DNA of 34,310 nucleotides from Rhodobacterales bacterium UBA7416. GTDB lineage: Bacteria > Pseudomonadota > Alphaproteobacteria > Rhodobacterales > Rhodobacteraceae. Under the pieces are notes generated by a model. The model did no database searches, was not told the origin of the DNA, and saw nothing but the letters and a program-made list of their open reading frames with translations. A program made the position numbers and the translations under genes. This document shows, in pieces, positions 1-7,658 of this stretch; within the stretch, counting starts at the first letter, position 1, and the number at the start of each line of letters is the position of its first letter. The stretch lies in the NCBI GenBank assembly GCA_002469545.1, contig DKMK01000009.1:6536-40845 (forward strand), written 5' to 3'.

Positions 1-42
1 CGGTTCAGGTTCGACGGGTTCGCGCAAGCGCATCTCAGCCAT
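1..42 (-). CDS. 5' end of a divergent gene, partial
   Basis: On the minus strand an ATG at 42-40 opens a frame that stays open to the window edge and reads MAEMRLREPVEPEP. A purine-rich stretch precedes it (the complement of cccccc at about 46-52), which could serve as a weak ribosome binding site. It faces away from aroC, so the space between 43 and 155 would hold divergent promoters. Only 14 codons are visible and no family can be named. A second ATG at 33-31 is an alternative start. This could be a chance frame. Confidence 0.3.
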   Translation of the reverse strand, partial: MAEMRLREPVEPEP

Positions 43-155
43 ATGGCCCCCCGAGGTGTGATCATTCTTAGGGGGCGCATAAAAAATAAGCAAGGATGGG
101 TTTTCTTTTGTGTGTTGGGTGGTTTATTGATCAATCAGATATCGGAGATAGGCGC

Positions 156-1256
156 ATGGCAACGAATTCATTTGGACGGATGTTTACAGTGACGACTTGG
201 GGTGAGAGCCACGGGCCAGCGTTGGGTGCTACTGTGGATGGATGCCCACCGAATGTAGCGTTAGATGCGAGCGATTTGCAGCGGTGGTTGGACAAGCGTA
301 AGCCGGGCCAAAATAAGTACACCACACAGCGCCAAGAGCCAGATCAGGTGAAAATCTTGTCGGGGATGTTTGAGGGTAAAACCACAGGCCATCCGATTCA
401 GTTGATGATTGAAAATACCGATCAACGTTCCAAAGACTATTCCGAAATTATGGAAAAGTTTCGCCCCGGTCATGCGGATATCACGTATTGGCAGAAATAC
501 GGCATTCGTGATTATCGTGGTGGTGGACGGTCCAGTGCACGTGAAACGGCGGCGCGAGTTGCGGCCGGTGGTGTTGCGCGTGAAGTTTTGAATGCGTTGG
601 CACCAGAGATTAAGGTTACCGGATACATGGTTCAAATGGGGCCACATAAGATTGATCGCACCAAGATTGATTTAGGCGAGATTGAGAATAATCCGTTTTG
701 GACACCTGACGCGGACGCCGCCGAAATGTGGGCAGGGTATTTGGATGGGTTGCGTAAGTCGGGCAATTCAGTTGGTGCGGTGATTGAGGTTGTTGCTAGC
801 GGTGTTCCCGCAGGTTTGGGCGCGCCTGTCTATGGTAAGATCGATACGGACATTGCCACCGCGATGATGTCGATCAATGCTGTGAAAGGTGTTGAGATTG
901 GGGCTGGGTTTGGTTCGGCTGAACTGACGGGCGAAGATAATGCGGATGAGATTTCGTTTGTTGATGGTGCGCCCGTTTATAATTCGAACCATGCAGGCGG
1001 TGCGTTAGGTGGGATTTCCACGGGCCAAGATTTGGTTTGCCGTTTTGCAGTGAAGCCGACATCATCGATTTTGAAAGAGCGGGCTACGATTACCAAGGCT
1101 GGTGAGGATACGACGATTATTACCAAAGGGCGTCACGACCCATGTGTTGGAATTCGCGCCGTACCAGTGGGCGAGGCGATGATGGCCTGTGTGATTTTGG
1201 ATCACCTGTTGTTGCATCGTGGACAGGTTGGTGAAAACCAAGGCGTTATTGGTTAA
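156..1256 (+). CDS. aroC: Chorismate synthase
   Basis: Converts 5-enolpyruvylshikimate-3-phosphate to chorismate, the last step of the shikimate pathway, using reduced FMN; cytosolic. The protein is 366 aa, the usual length. Family signatures are clear: GRMFTVTTWGESHGPALG at the N-terminus, GGGRSSARETAARVAAGG near residue 125, and GRHDPCVGIRAVPVGEAM near the C-terminus. The ATG at 156 is preferred over an in-frame upstream start at 96 because the family begins at MATNSFG and a GGAGA sits at 144-148. It is transcribed alone here and converges on an EamA permease gene, with a small palindrome between them. Nothing is odd about the protein. Confidence 0.97.
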   Translation: MATNSFGRMFTVTTWGESHGPALGATVDGCPPNVALDASDLQRWLDKRKPGQNKYTTQRQEPDQVKILSGMFEGKTTGHPIQLMIENTDQRSKDYSEIMEKFRPGHADITYWQKYGIRDYRGGGRSSARETAARVAAGGVAREVLNALAPEIKVTGYMVQMGPHKIDRTKIDLGEIENNPFWTPDADAAEMWAGYLDGLRKSGNSVGAVIEVVASGVPAGLGAPVYGKIDTDIATAMMSINAVKGVEIGAGFGSAELTGEDNADEISFVDGAPVYNSNHAGGALGGISTGQDLVCRFAVKPTSSILKERATITKAGEDTTIITKGRHDPCVGIRAVPVGEAMMACVILDHLLLHRGQVGENQGVIG

Positions 1257-1278
1257 TGGAACGCCTGTGGCATATTTC

Positions 1279-1300
1279 CATGCGCCCTTAAGGGCGCGTG
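1279..1300. terminator. Palindrome between convergent genes
   Basis: The perfect palindrome GCGCCCTTAAGGGCGC lies at 1282-1297, extended by further pairing to 1279-1300. It sits between the stop of aroC and the end of the convergent EamA gene, where a bidirectional terminator would be expected. No clear T-run follows on either strand, so it may instead help Rho-dependent ending or only protect a 3' end. Confidence 0.4.
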
Positions 1301-1302
1301 GA

Positions 1303-2169
1303 TTATGAGGTTATTCTTGACCGTTGAACTACGAAAATTCCCAGCATGATAATGGCGACGCCAACGATGTCGATTATTGTTAAGGTTTCTCCTAACAAAA
1401 GTGCTGCGATTGCTACGCCAAAGAATGGGTTTAGGAAATGGAATGTGGCAGATTTTGTTGCGCCAATGCGCCCAACAAGTAAAAACCAGATATAAGTGGC
1501 GATAATCCCTGGTACGATGATGGTGTAGGCGAAGGCCCAAGCCGCAACCGGTGTCCAAGTCACATTCCACGTTTCCAACGTCAGTGCAGGGATAGACAGG
1601 GCGGCAGAGCCAACAAGCATTTGCATGCCGACCACCATAAATAGATTGCCACCTGTGGATGCTGATCGCACTGATAACGTAGCTATCGCTAGTGCAATGA
1701 CACCAATTGCGCACAGCGCAACGCCAATTAAGTCTACGCCGCCTGTAATACGCGTTCCCATGATTAATGTGACGCCTGCGAAACCCACAATCAAACCGAT
1801 GGTTCCCATAGGGGGTAATTTTTCACGAAAGACTGTGATGAGTGCCAAAGCCACCAAGAGTGGCATTGTGGATGCGAGGATGGATGCAAACGATGCTTCT
1901 AGTCTTGTCATGGCAACGAAGAAAAACCCGAGATAAATTGCGTTTTGGCACACGCCGAAGATAATGATACCACGCCATTGTTGACGGGTGAACTTTGGAC
2001 GCTGGCCCAAAGCGTAAGCGATACCACAAGCAATGAACCCTGCAATTAGGAAACGAAGCGCAGAAACGGAAAGTGGTGGTGCAATCTGAACAATGATGCG
2101 TGCAGAAGTGAATGCGCTGGACCAGATTAACGCAAAGGTGAGACCCATTAGGGTAGATTTAATATCCAT
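1303..2169 (-). CDS. EamA-family (DMT) transporter
   Basis: Inner-membrane permease of the drug/metabolite transporter superfamily, 288 aa, the typical size for ten transmembrane helices arranged as two EamA repeats. The first repeat starts at about residue 5 (LMGLTFALIWSSAFTSAR, the usual GxxWG-like opening) and the second near residue 150. Conserved pieces include a PPLSVSALRFLIAG segment in repeat 1 and ATYIWFLLVGRIGATKSA in repeat 2. The substrate cannot be read from sequence; amino acids, metabolites or drugs are all known for the family. It lies downstream of the HU gene on the same strand but behind a strong terminator, so it probably has its own promoter. Confidence 0.9.
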   Translation of the reverse strand: MDIKSTLMGLTFALIWSSAFTSARIIVQIAPPLSVSALRFLIAGFIACGIAYALGQRPKFTRQQWRGIIIFGVCQNAIYLGFFFVAMTRLEASFASILASTMPLLVALALITVFREKLPPMGTIGLIVGFAGVTLIMGTRITGGVDLIGVALCAIGVIALAIATLSVRSASTGGNLFMVVGMQMLVGSAALSIPALTLETWNVTWTPVAAWAFAYTIIVPGIIATYIWFLLVGRIGATKSATFHFLNPFFGVAIAALLLGETLTIIDIVGVAIIMLGIFVVQRSRITS

Positions 2170-2185
2170 GCACTGTGTCCCAAAG

Positions 2186-2211
2186 AAAAAGGTCGCCCAT
2201 TACGGGCGACC
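2186..2211 (-). terminator. Intrinsic terminator of the HU gene
   Basis: Arms GGTCGCCC (2191-2198) and GGGCGACC (2204-2211) form a perfect 8-bp stem with a 5-base loop. On the minus strand the stem is followed directly by TTTTTCTTTG (complement of 2181-2190). It lies about 50 bases past the stop of the HU gene and just before the start of the EamA gene. Confidence 0.85.
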
Positions 2212-2259
2212 TTAAACATGTCATGATTTACGTCGAGGGGAAATTCCTACGGCGCGAAA

Positions 2260-2550
2260 TTAATCGTTAATCACGTCTTTAAGTGCTTTTGCAATTGTTA
2301 CTTTTGCTACGCGGTCAGCTGGCTTCATGAATTGTTCGCCTGTTGCTGGGTTGCGAACCATACGTTCTGGACGTGCGCGGCATTGAAATTTGCCAAGCCC
2401 TGGAAGCGTTACTGCGCCGCCTGCTGCAACTTCTTGTGAAACGATGCCCGCTAGTGCTTCTAACGTTTGGTTTGCTGTTGCTTTATCTGAACCACAGGCT
2501 TCTGCCAGTGATGCGACCAATTGTGTTTTTGTCATTGGTTTCTGAGACAT
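2260..2550 (-). CDS. HU/IHF-family DNA-binding protein
   Basis: Nucleoid-associated histone-like protein, 96 aa. It opens with an N-terminal helical region (MTKTQLVASLAEACGSDKATANQTL) and continues into GAVTLPGLGKFQCRARPERM, the strand leading into the DNA-binding arm, with the RNPATGE motif typical of HU/IHF. The start is set at 2550 because GAGGAG lies just upstream; the reading frame continues open to 2616 but those 22 residues are not HU-like. The intergenic region upstream (2551-2748) is AT-rich. An 11-bp palindrome GACCTGAGGTC at 2715-2725 lies within it. The subtype (homodimeric HU against other HU-like) cannot be settled by eye. Confidence 0.93.
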   Translation of the reverse strand: MSQKPMTKTQLVASLAEACGSDKATANQTLEALAGIVSQEVAAGGAVTLPGLGKFQCRARPERMVRNPATGEQFMKPADRVAKVTIAKALKDVIND

Positions 2551-2748
2551 TTGCTGCTCCTCTGCTGCATGAATGGATACAAAATATTCTATTTGTAACG
2601 TCTTTGTGTGGCACATATTGTGTGTAAAATATCAAAAGTCCAAGCGAAAAATGCAAATACAGCCTTATTTTTATGGGCTTTGGCGGTATTTAGCCGAGAT
2701 TTGCGTATTTTTCCGACCTGAGGTCAGAGTTTTGTGGTGATTTGAGCC

Positions 2749-3618
2749 CTATTTTTGACAAATCGAGGGACGTGGTGGCGATAGTTTTGCACAAAGAACA
2801 TCGCGTAGGATAGCGTTTTTGGCGTCTAGGGGTGTTATGGGAGGAGTGGCTACATTTGGGGTATCTACGCCGGACGCGATTTTCGTCAAAATCGGTTTTT
2901 CACCAAAACCACTGTGCAGGAGTGCGTTTTGCAGGGATTGGGCGCTGTTTCGCGGGCGTGTTGGGTAAAAGTAGAAATCCGATACTAAAGAAGAGATAGT
3001 TTGCGGAACTTGGGTGCCTTGAGAATTGCGGGCGACGTCGCGACGCACACGACGAAGCGTTTGTTCGATGTCGATATCAGGTTGAGCGAGGTTATCCAAA
3101 AGTGCACCTGTGAATAGGCTGTGATGCCCAAGCCCATCATGTGCAGCATGGCCAGCAGATGAAGCATAGCTGATAAGGGTTCCGACGGGGGGGGCGGGGG
3201 GTGAAAGTGAGCGTAAGGGTATTTCGCCAGTTTGAGTTTGAAGCACTATAGGTTCTTGGCACGCATCAAATAATATGATGTTAGTCTGTGCCCCAGATTG
3301 CATCAAAGATGTTATATCACTGAGTTTGACCAATGCGTTGAGTTGTTGGTGATTTTGGGGGGCGAAATCAATTGGAAATATAAGGTTTTGACTGCCAACA
3401 GCGGCGCTGTGGCCAGCGTAGTAAATTAAGGAGACATCTGCCTGTTTCGCTTTGTCTGCATAAACGACCAAAGCGTGTAACAATTCTGTGTGTTTTAAGT
3501 TGTTCGCAAGATAGACTGTAAAGCCCAAATTTGCCAGTGCAGTTGAAAGCGTTTCTGAATCACTTTCAGGGTTTCGCAATTGAGGTAGCACAATGTAGTC
3601 ACTGTTGCCGATGACCAA
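2749..3618 (-). CDS. Caspase-fold (peptidase C14) protein, 5' end missing
   Basis: A caspase-like cysteine peptidase domain. The frame reads LALVIGNSDY, the first beta strand of the fold, then the catalytic His in YYAGH (His70 counting from a TTG at 3618) and the catalytic Cys in LFDACQ (Cys120; most relatives have DACR). A Pro-rich tail follows to 289 aa. The 5' end is abnormal: the frame has no ATG before a stop at about 3650, the only starts are TTG or CTG inside the first beta strand, there is no ribosome binding site, and the signal peptide usual in such bacterial proteins is absent. It butts head-to-head against another gene lacking its 5' end. I read it as a truncated gene, probably a pseudogene with an otherwise intact frame. 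Confidence 0.7.
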   Translation of the reverse strand: MVIGNSDYIVLPQLRNPESDSETLSTALANLGFTVYLANNLKHTELLHALVVYADKAKQADVSLIYYAGHSAAVGSQNLIFPIDFAPQNHQQLNALVKLSDITSLMQSGAQTNIILFDACQEPIVLQTQTGEIPLRSLSPPAPPVGTLISYASSAGHAAHDGLGHHSLFTGALLDNLAQPDIDIEQTLRRVRRDVARNSQGTQVPQTISSLVSDFYFYPTRPRNSAQSLQNALLHSGFGEKPILTKIASGVDTPNVATPPITPLDAKNAILRDVLCAKLSPPRPSICQK

Positions 3619-4861
3619 GGCCAGCGGCTCTGTTGTGCCTGGGGTTCATGCTGACAACTGTATTTTTGACGGGTCGGTTTATTTGCGATCTGGGTTTATT
3701 TCACGTGGTGAAATTACGCTGCCGGGAGCAAAAATTTCTGGTGATTTGCAAATTTGTGATGCTCGTATCGAAGGCACAAATGGCATCGGGATATTTGCGG
3801 CCTCTGCTAAAGTTGAAGGGTCGGTTTATCTGGGTGACTATCCTTTTGATGATTCAGATACGGAATTATATGTGGATGGTGCTGTGCAGTTTTCATCGGC
3901 ACGTATTACAGGCGATTTTTATTGTCGCAATTGCGCTATTTCCGCTGATACACAGCTTGTCGCCGGCGCGCTTTATTCTGAGGGAATCCAAAATAGTATC
4001 CCGACAGCGCTGTCGCTGAATCGTACCGAAGTTGGTGGCGTTTTGTATTTGCGAAATAATCAAATTACCGGTGGTATGGTAAATTTTTCGGGCGCTGTTG
4101 TGCGTCGTTTAAATGATGAGCCTACGGGTGAAACTGCTGGATATCGCGTGCGGCTGGATGGGTTTGAGTATCAGGCTTTTTCGGATCAAGCCGATACGAG
4201 TGTAGATGCGCGATTAAATTGGCTGGAACGCCGCCCCAAAGGGGTGGTATTTTCGGCGCAGCCTTATGAGCAACTGGCAACCGTTTTCAACAAAATGGGT
4301 CATCGTGATGATGCAAACCATGTTTTGCGTCGCAAGGAACGTGACCTGCGTGATGCGAATATTGAAGCAATTCGTGAAAGTGGTCATGGAGTTTGGAAGA
4401 TTCCATTTTTGTGGTTGTCGAGCGCATTGTTGAGGTGGTTAGTTGGTTATGGCTATCGCCCAATACTGGCAATGGCGTGGGGTGTTGTTTTGATCGCCTT
4501 GTTATCTGTTGCGGCACAAAAGACGTGGCAAGCCGGTGATATGACCCCCAACTCAGCACCGATTTTGGTGTCTCAAAAATGGGTAGCTGCAACTCAAAAT
4601 TATCCAAAAAACCCAGGTGCGTTTTGGGCGACGCCCGGTCAGGCTGGTCAAGACTACGAAACTTTTAATCCCGTTGCATATGCCGCTGATTTGTTAATAC
4701 CGATTGTAAATTTGGGCCAAGAAGATGCATGGGCACCGTCGACAAGTCGTTCTGATTGGGGGCGACAAATGTGGTGGCTTCGTTGGATTGCAAAGGGATT
4801 TGGCTGGGTGATAACAGCGCTGGCAGCCGGTGCAATAACGGGTGTTATCCGTAGGGTTTAA
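3611..4861 (+). CDS. Membrane-associated oxidoreductase-like protein, 5' end missing
   Basis: About 416 codons. Residues 1-150 are a repetitive polar region with recurring units such as GSVYLRSGF, GEITLPGAKISGDLQI, GSVYLGDYPF and GDFYCRNCAI, resembling the N-terminal repeat region of proteins often labelled membrane-associated oxidoreductase in Rhodobacterales. A charged linker (about 200-245) and two or three hydrophobic segments follow (about 255-275, 280-300 and the last 25 residues). As I remember the family, full proteins carry over 100 further N-terminal residues; here the match begins at about SGSVVPGVHAD, only a few codons after the first ATG (3611). No ribosome binding site precedes it. 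Likely a 5'-truncated remnant. Its stop overlaps the end of the convergent cobD gene by a few bases. Confidence 0.6.
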   Translation: MTKASGSVVPGVHADNCIFDGSVYLRSGFISRGEITLPGAKISGDLQICDARIEGTNGIGIFAASAKVEGSVYLGDYPFDDSDTELYVDGAVQFSSARITGDFYCRNCAISADTQLVAGALYSEGIQNSIPTALSLNRTEVGGVLYLRNNQITGGMVNFSGAVVRRLNDEPTGETAGYRVRLDGFEYQAFSDQADTSVDARLNWLERRPKGVVFSAQPYEQLATVFNKMGHRDDANHVLRRKERDLRDANIEAIRESGHGVWKIPFLWLSSALLRWLVGYGYRPILAMAWGVVLIALLSVAAQKTWQAGDMTPNSAPILVSQKWVAATQNYPKNPGAFWATPGQAGQDYETFNPVAYAADLLIPIVNLGQEDAWAPSTSRSDWGRQMWWLRWIAKGFGWVITALAAGAITGVIRRV

Positions 4862-5784
4862 AGCAACCAAACCAAGAAAACAGCCAAAGCAATTAGTGCC
4901 ACCAAACCAAACCATGTTTTACGTAACACCAAAAGCGCACTGTTAATGTCATCGCGGGTCAAGTCACGGCGACCACGCGGATTGATGTAGGAATCGTCGC
5001 TTAAATGGCCATCGTACACGCGCGGGCCCGCTAGTGTGATATCTAACGTGGCGGCCATTGCTGCCTCTGGCCAGCCGGCATTTGGAGATGCATGTAATGT
5101 GGCATCTGTCATCATAATTTCAAAACTTGACCGCGAACGATGAACCAAACACATCAGTGCACCGCACAAGCGTGCAGGTATCCAGTTTACGATGTCGTCC
5201 AGCTTAGCTGCGCCGAATCCGAATTGTTTGTAACGTTGTGTCCGGTGCCCAATCATGCTGTCTGCGGTGTTGATCATTTTATAAAATAACAAACCGGGTA
5301 GCCCAAGAATAAGATACCAAAATACAGGTGCCATAACCGCATCTGAGAAATTTTCTGCAGCACTTTCTACGGCGGCACGTGCGACGTTGGATTCGTCCAA
5401 GTTTGTGACGTCGCGACCGACAATGCGTGCAACAGCTGTCCGCCCAGCATCTAAGGATAAGGCGAGAGCTTCGTAAACGTCACGCACGTGTTTTACAAGA
5501 GAGTTATGTGCCAACAAAATTGTTACGATGATCAATTCCAAAATTCCAAAATCGGGCAACCAACGGATGCCCAGGCCAAGGGCAAGCGCAATTACTGACA
5601 GCACAAAGATTGTGGCGATACCTTTTGCGGTTAGGAAGCGCCCACTGTTTAACCGTTCTTCCAGCCAAGAAATCATGCGACCCATTGTGACAGCTGGGTG
5701 CGGGAACCGGGCCCATATAGTGTGCGGATCACCAATGAAATAATCCAAAATAAGGGCAAACAATAAAATTTGCAGGTGGGACAT
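4858..5784 (-). CDS. cobD: Adenosylcobinamide-phosphate synthase CobD/CbiB
   Basis: Membrane enzyme that attaches the aminopropanol (phosphate) arm to adenosylcobyric acid. The 308-aa length, several hydrophobic helices and conserved stretches fit the family: LDYFIGDPHTIWARFPHPAV at the N-terminus, DVTNLDESNVARAAVESAAENFSD in the middle, and INTADSMIGHRT followed by FGFGAAKLDDIVNWIPAR. The ATG directly follows the cobC stop (TAA then ATG), so the two are translationally coupled. It is the last gene of a three-gene minus-strand operon. CobC supplies the (R)-1-aminopropanol phosphate that this enzyme uses. Confidence 0.96.
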   Translation of the reverse strand: MSHLQILLFALILDYFIGDPHTIWARFPHPAVTMGRMISWLEERLNSGRFLTAKGIATIFVLSVIALALGLGIRWLPDFGILELIIVTILLAHNSLVKHVRDVYEALALSLDAGRTAVARIVGRDVTNLDESNVARAAVESAAENFSDAVMAPVFWYLILGLPGLLFYKMINTADSMIGHRTQRYKQFGFGAAKLDDIVNWIPARLCGALMCLVHRSRSSFEIMMTDATLHASPNAGWPEAAMAATLDITLAGPRVYDGHLSDDSYINPRGRRDLTRDDINSALLVLRKTWFGLVALIALAVFLVWLL

Positions 5785-6735
5785 TTAAGGCTCCAATGCG
5801 CGTGTTAGGTGATCCCAATCGGTTTGCGTTCCCGGAAAACCAAGGCGTAACCATGACGTAGAATAAGGGAATGTGCGCGACCAGACAAGGTTTTTGCCGA
5901 GTTTGGTTTGCAGGGCCATGGCATCAGTTGTTTCGTAGAGACGGAAAAGGTCTGTGCCACCCAAGGAAGTGTGTCCAAAACCTTTCATCAGTTTGTCCAT
6001 GCGTATCGAGTCATTGGCCAGGCGGGTGCGTGTTTGTGTGGCCCAATTGTAGTCAGACAATGCCGCTGCGCCGATGAACTGAGCGGGGCCAGAAACTGCC
6101 CAAGGGCCGATACGATCTGTCATTTGTTGAATTAATGCAGGGGAGGAAATTGCAAACCCCAAACGCATGCCTGCAAGGCCCCAAAATTTTCCGAGGCCTT
6201 TAAGGACGATAACATTTGATTGAGATGTCAATTCGATCAAAGACTGATCTGGCATAACATCGCAAAAGCTCTCGTCAATTATTGTGAGTTTGGTTTTTGC
6301 GGTATCGCGCGTAGTGATTTTGTGGATACGCCCGTCAGGATTGTTTGGGTGGACGACGACGCGTACTTCGCCGGAATCTGACACGTTCCATCCAGCAGCA
6401 TTAAACGCGGCAGCGTGTTCGTTGTAGGTTGGGCGGATGATTTCAACCTGCCCAGCTGATTGCAGGCTGGGTATCATTGCGATCAATTGAGACACGCCAG
6501 ATGTTGCGATGATGTCAGCAGATTGTGGCACCTGCCAAAACTTGCGCGCTGCGTTTAAGAGCGTGGTTTGCGCGCTTGAATCTGGGAGGACTTGCCAAAA
6601 ATGTGGTGGGATTTCTGGAGCCGGAAATGGCGTTGGATTGATGCCAGTGGACAAATCCAACCATTGGTTGCGCGTGCCGCCATATACGGCCATGGCCGCA
6701 TCCAGTCCACCACCATGGTCACGCATCTCGGACAT
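5785..6735 (-). CDS. cobC: Threonine-phosphate decarboxylase CobC
   Basis: PLP enzyme of the class I/II aminotransferase fold that decarboxylates L-threonine-O-3-phosphate to (R)-1-aminopropan-2-ol phosphate for the corrinoid lower arm. The protein is 316 aa. It shows RDHGGGLDAAMAVYGG at the N-terminus, the WLDLSTGINP motif, and the PLP-lysine segment LKGLGKFWGLAGMRLGFAI. The start at 6735 overlaps the stop of the upstream gene (TAATG); an in-frame upstream extension to 6795 lies inside that gene and is not family-like. The neighbour downstream, cobD, uses its product. Confidence 0.94.
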   Translation of the reverse strand: MSEMRDHGGGLDAAMAVYGGTRNQWLDLSTGINPTPFPAPEIPPHFWQVLPDSSAQTTLLNAARKFWQVPQSADIIATSGVSQLIAMIPSLQSAGQVEIIRPTYNEHAAAFNAAGWNVSDSGEVRVVVHPNNPDGRIHKITTRDTAKTKLTIIDESFCDVMPDQSLIELTSQSNVIVLKGLGKFWGLAGMRLGFAISSPALIQQMTDRIGPWAVSGPAQFIGAAALSDYNWATQTRTRLANDSIRMDKLMKGFGHTSLGGTDLFRLYETTDAMALQTKLGKNLVWSRTFPYSTSWLRLGFPGTQTDWDHLTRALEP

Positions 6736-7106
6736 TAATCGTTGTCCAATACAGGAAGGCGCGCGCGAAAATGGCCTTTGATGGCTTGAGGCCATTCGCG
6801 ATACGGAACTTGGCCTTTTTCGCTGTTGGCATGCAGTTTTGCATAGGCAACGATGCTTTCGGCGTCCAGTGTAGTTGGCGAAAACTTACCAAGAACGTAA
6901 TTCAATTTTCCATTGGACTGAACAGCGATATTACAAGCAAAATCGCAGCCCATCAGGCACGCGTGGCGGCGTACTGATACATCATCAACGTCACCGGCAG
7001 CTGCTTCGATCAATTCGGCCAAGGTTTCGCCATCCGTTTTGGGCGTTGTTTCAGCGTTCCATCCCGCACATTTACAGGTCTCGCATACTGTGATTGTGGT
7101 GGCCAT
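6735..7106 (-). CDS. DUF1636 cysteine-rich protein
   Basis: A 123-aa soluble protein of the DUF1636 family, which commonly lies beside cobalamin or CobW genes. Two cysteine clusters are visible: Cys8, Cys11 and Cys13 in CETCKC, and Cys50, Cys54 and Cys58 in HACLMGCDFAC. The spacing recalls thioredoxin-like [2Fe-2S] ferredoxins, so an iron-sulfur or metal-binding role is plausible (inference). A good ribosome binding site, AGGAGA, precedes the ATG. It is the first gene of the DUF1636-cobC-cobD operon, with its stop overlapping the cobC start. Its biochemical role is unknown; a redox partner or metal carrier for cobalamin synthesis are the obvious possibilities. Confidence 0.85.
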   Translation of the reverse strand: MATTITVCETCKCAGWNAETTPKTDGETLAELIEAAAGDVDDVSVRRHACLMGCDFACNIAVQSNGKLNYVLGKFSPTTLDAESIVAYAKLHANSEKGQVPYREWPQAIKGHFRARLPVLDND

Positions 7107-7259
7107 TCGACTCTCCTACGGCTTTTGCACTTGCTTGCCGAAAAAAGCGGAAAAGCGCAAATGGTTTCGCAAATCTTAAAAGTTAAGGCATTGTTAATAA
7201 CTTTTTTAATAAAATGCTGTTGGGGAAGTTCAATAGTAATTTGGGAGGAGGTATGCGAT

Positions 7260-7658
7260 GTGCATGTACTGATTGTGGAGGAACGTCAAAATAGAGGCTG
7301 CATTTGGAAGCGGTTCTTGGAGCGACAAGGTGCCGAAGTGTGTCTGGTGGCCAGTTCTAGCGAAGCGACTGCAGCGCTGAGTTGTCAATATTTTGACGCT
7401 TTGGTTATTAATATTACTATGGCAAATTCGGCGATTTTGGCAGTGTCCGATTTGGCGGGGTATCGTAATCCAGATATCGCGATCGTCACGGTTACATCCG
7501 GCAGTTTCTTTTCTGATGGGTCAATTTTCAATATGATTCCGAACGCTTGTGGATGTGTTGGTGGTGATGTGCCTCCAAAAGATTTGGCGAATATCGTGAG
7601 CCACTATGCCAATAAAACTAAGCGTCGCGCCCATGCGGATGTGCCCAATCTGAAGTAG
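7260..7658 (+). CDS. Degenerate response-regulator receiver protein
   Basis: A 132-aa single-domain protein with a CheY-like layout: HVLIVEE at the first strand, ERQGAEVCLVASSSEATAAL, FDALVINITM, IAIVTVTSGSFFSDG, and a final helix. The acidic pair is Glu-Glu, the phospho-acceptor position is Asn51 instead of Asp, and the usual conserved Lys is not evident, so normal phosphorylation is unlikely. GTG at 7260 is chosen because GGAGGAGGT lies just upstream and the protein then begins at the first strand; an in-frame upstream extension to 7125 is not receiver-like. It is transcribed divergently from the DUF1636-cob operon. Its 3' end overlaps the remains of a convergent pseudogene by 41 bases. Confidence 0.75.
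   Translation: MHVLIVEERQNRGCIWKRFLERQGAEVCLVASSSEATAALSCQYFDALVINITMANSAILAVSDLAGYRNPDIAIVTVTSGSFFSDGSIFNMIPNACGCVGGDVPPKDLANIVSHYANKTKRRAHADVPNLK

Noticed and set aside
7107..7259. Possible cobalamin riboswitch ahead of the DUF1636-cobC-cobD operon
   Set aside because: The divergent region is only about 150 bases, AT-rich, and contains no B12 box or matching stems on the minus strand.
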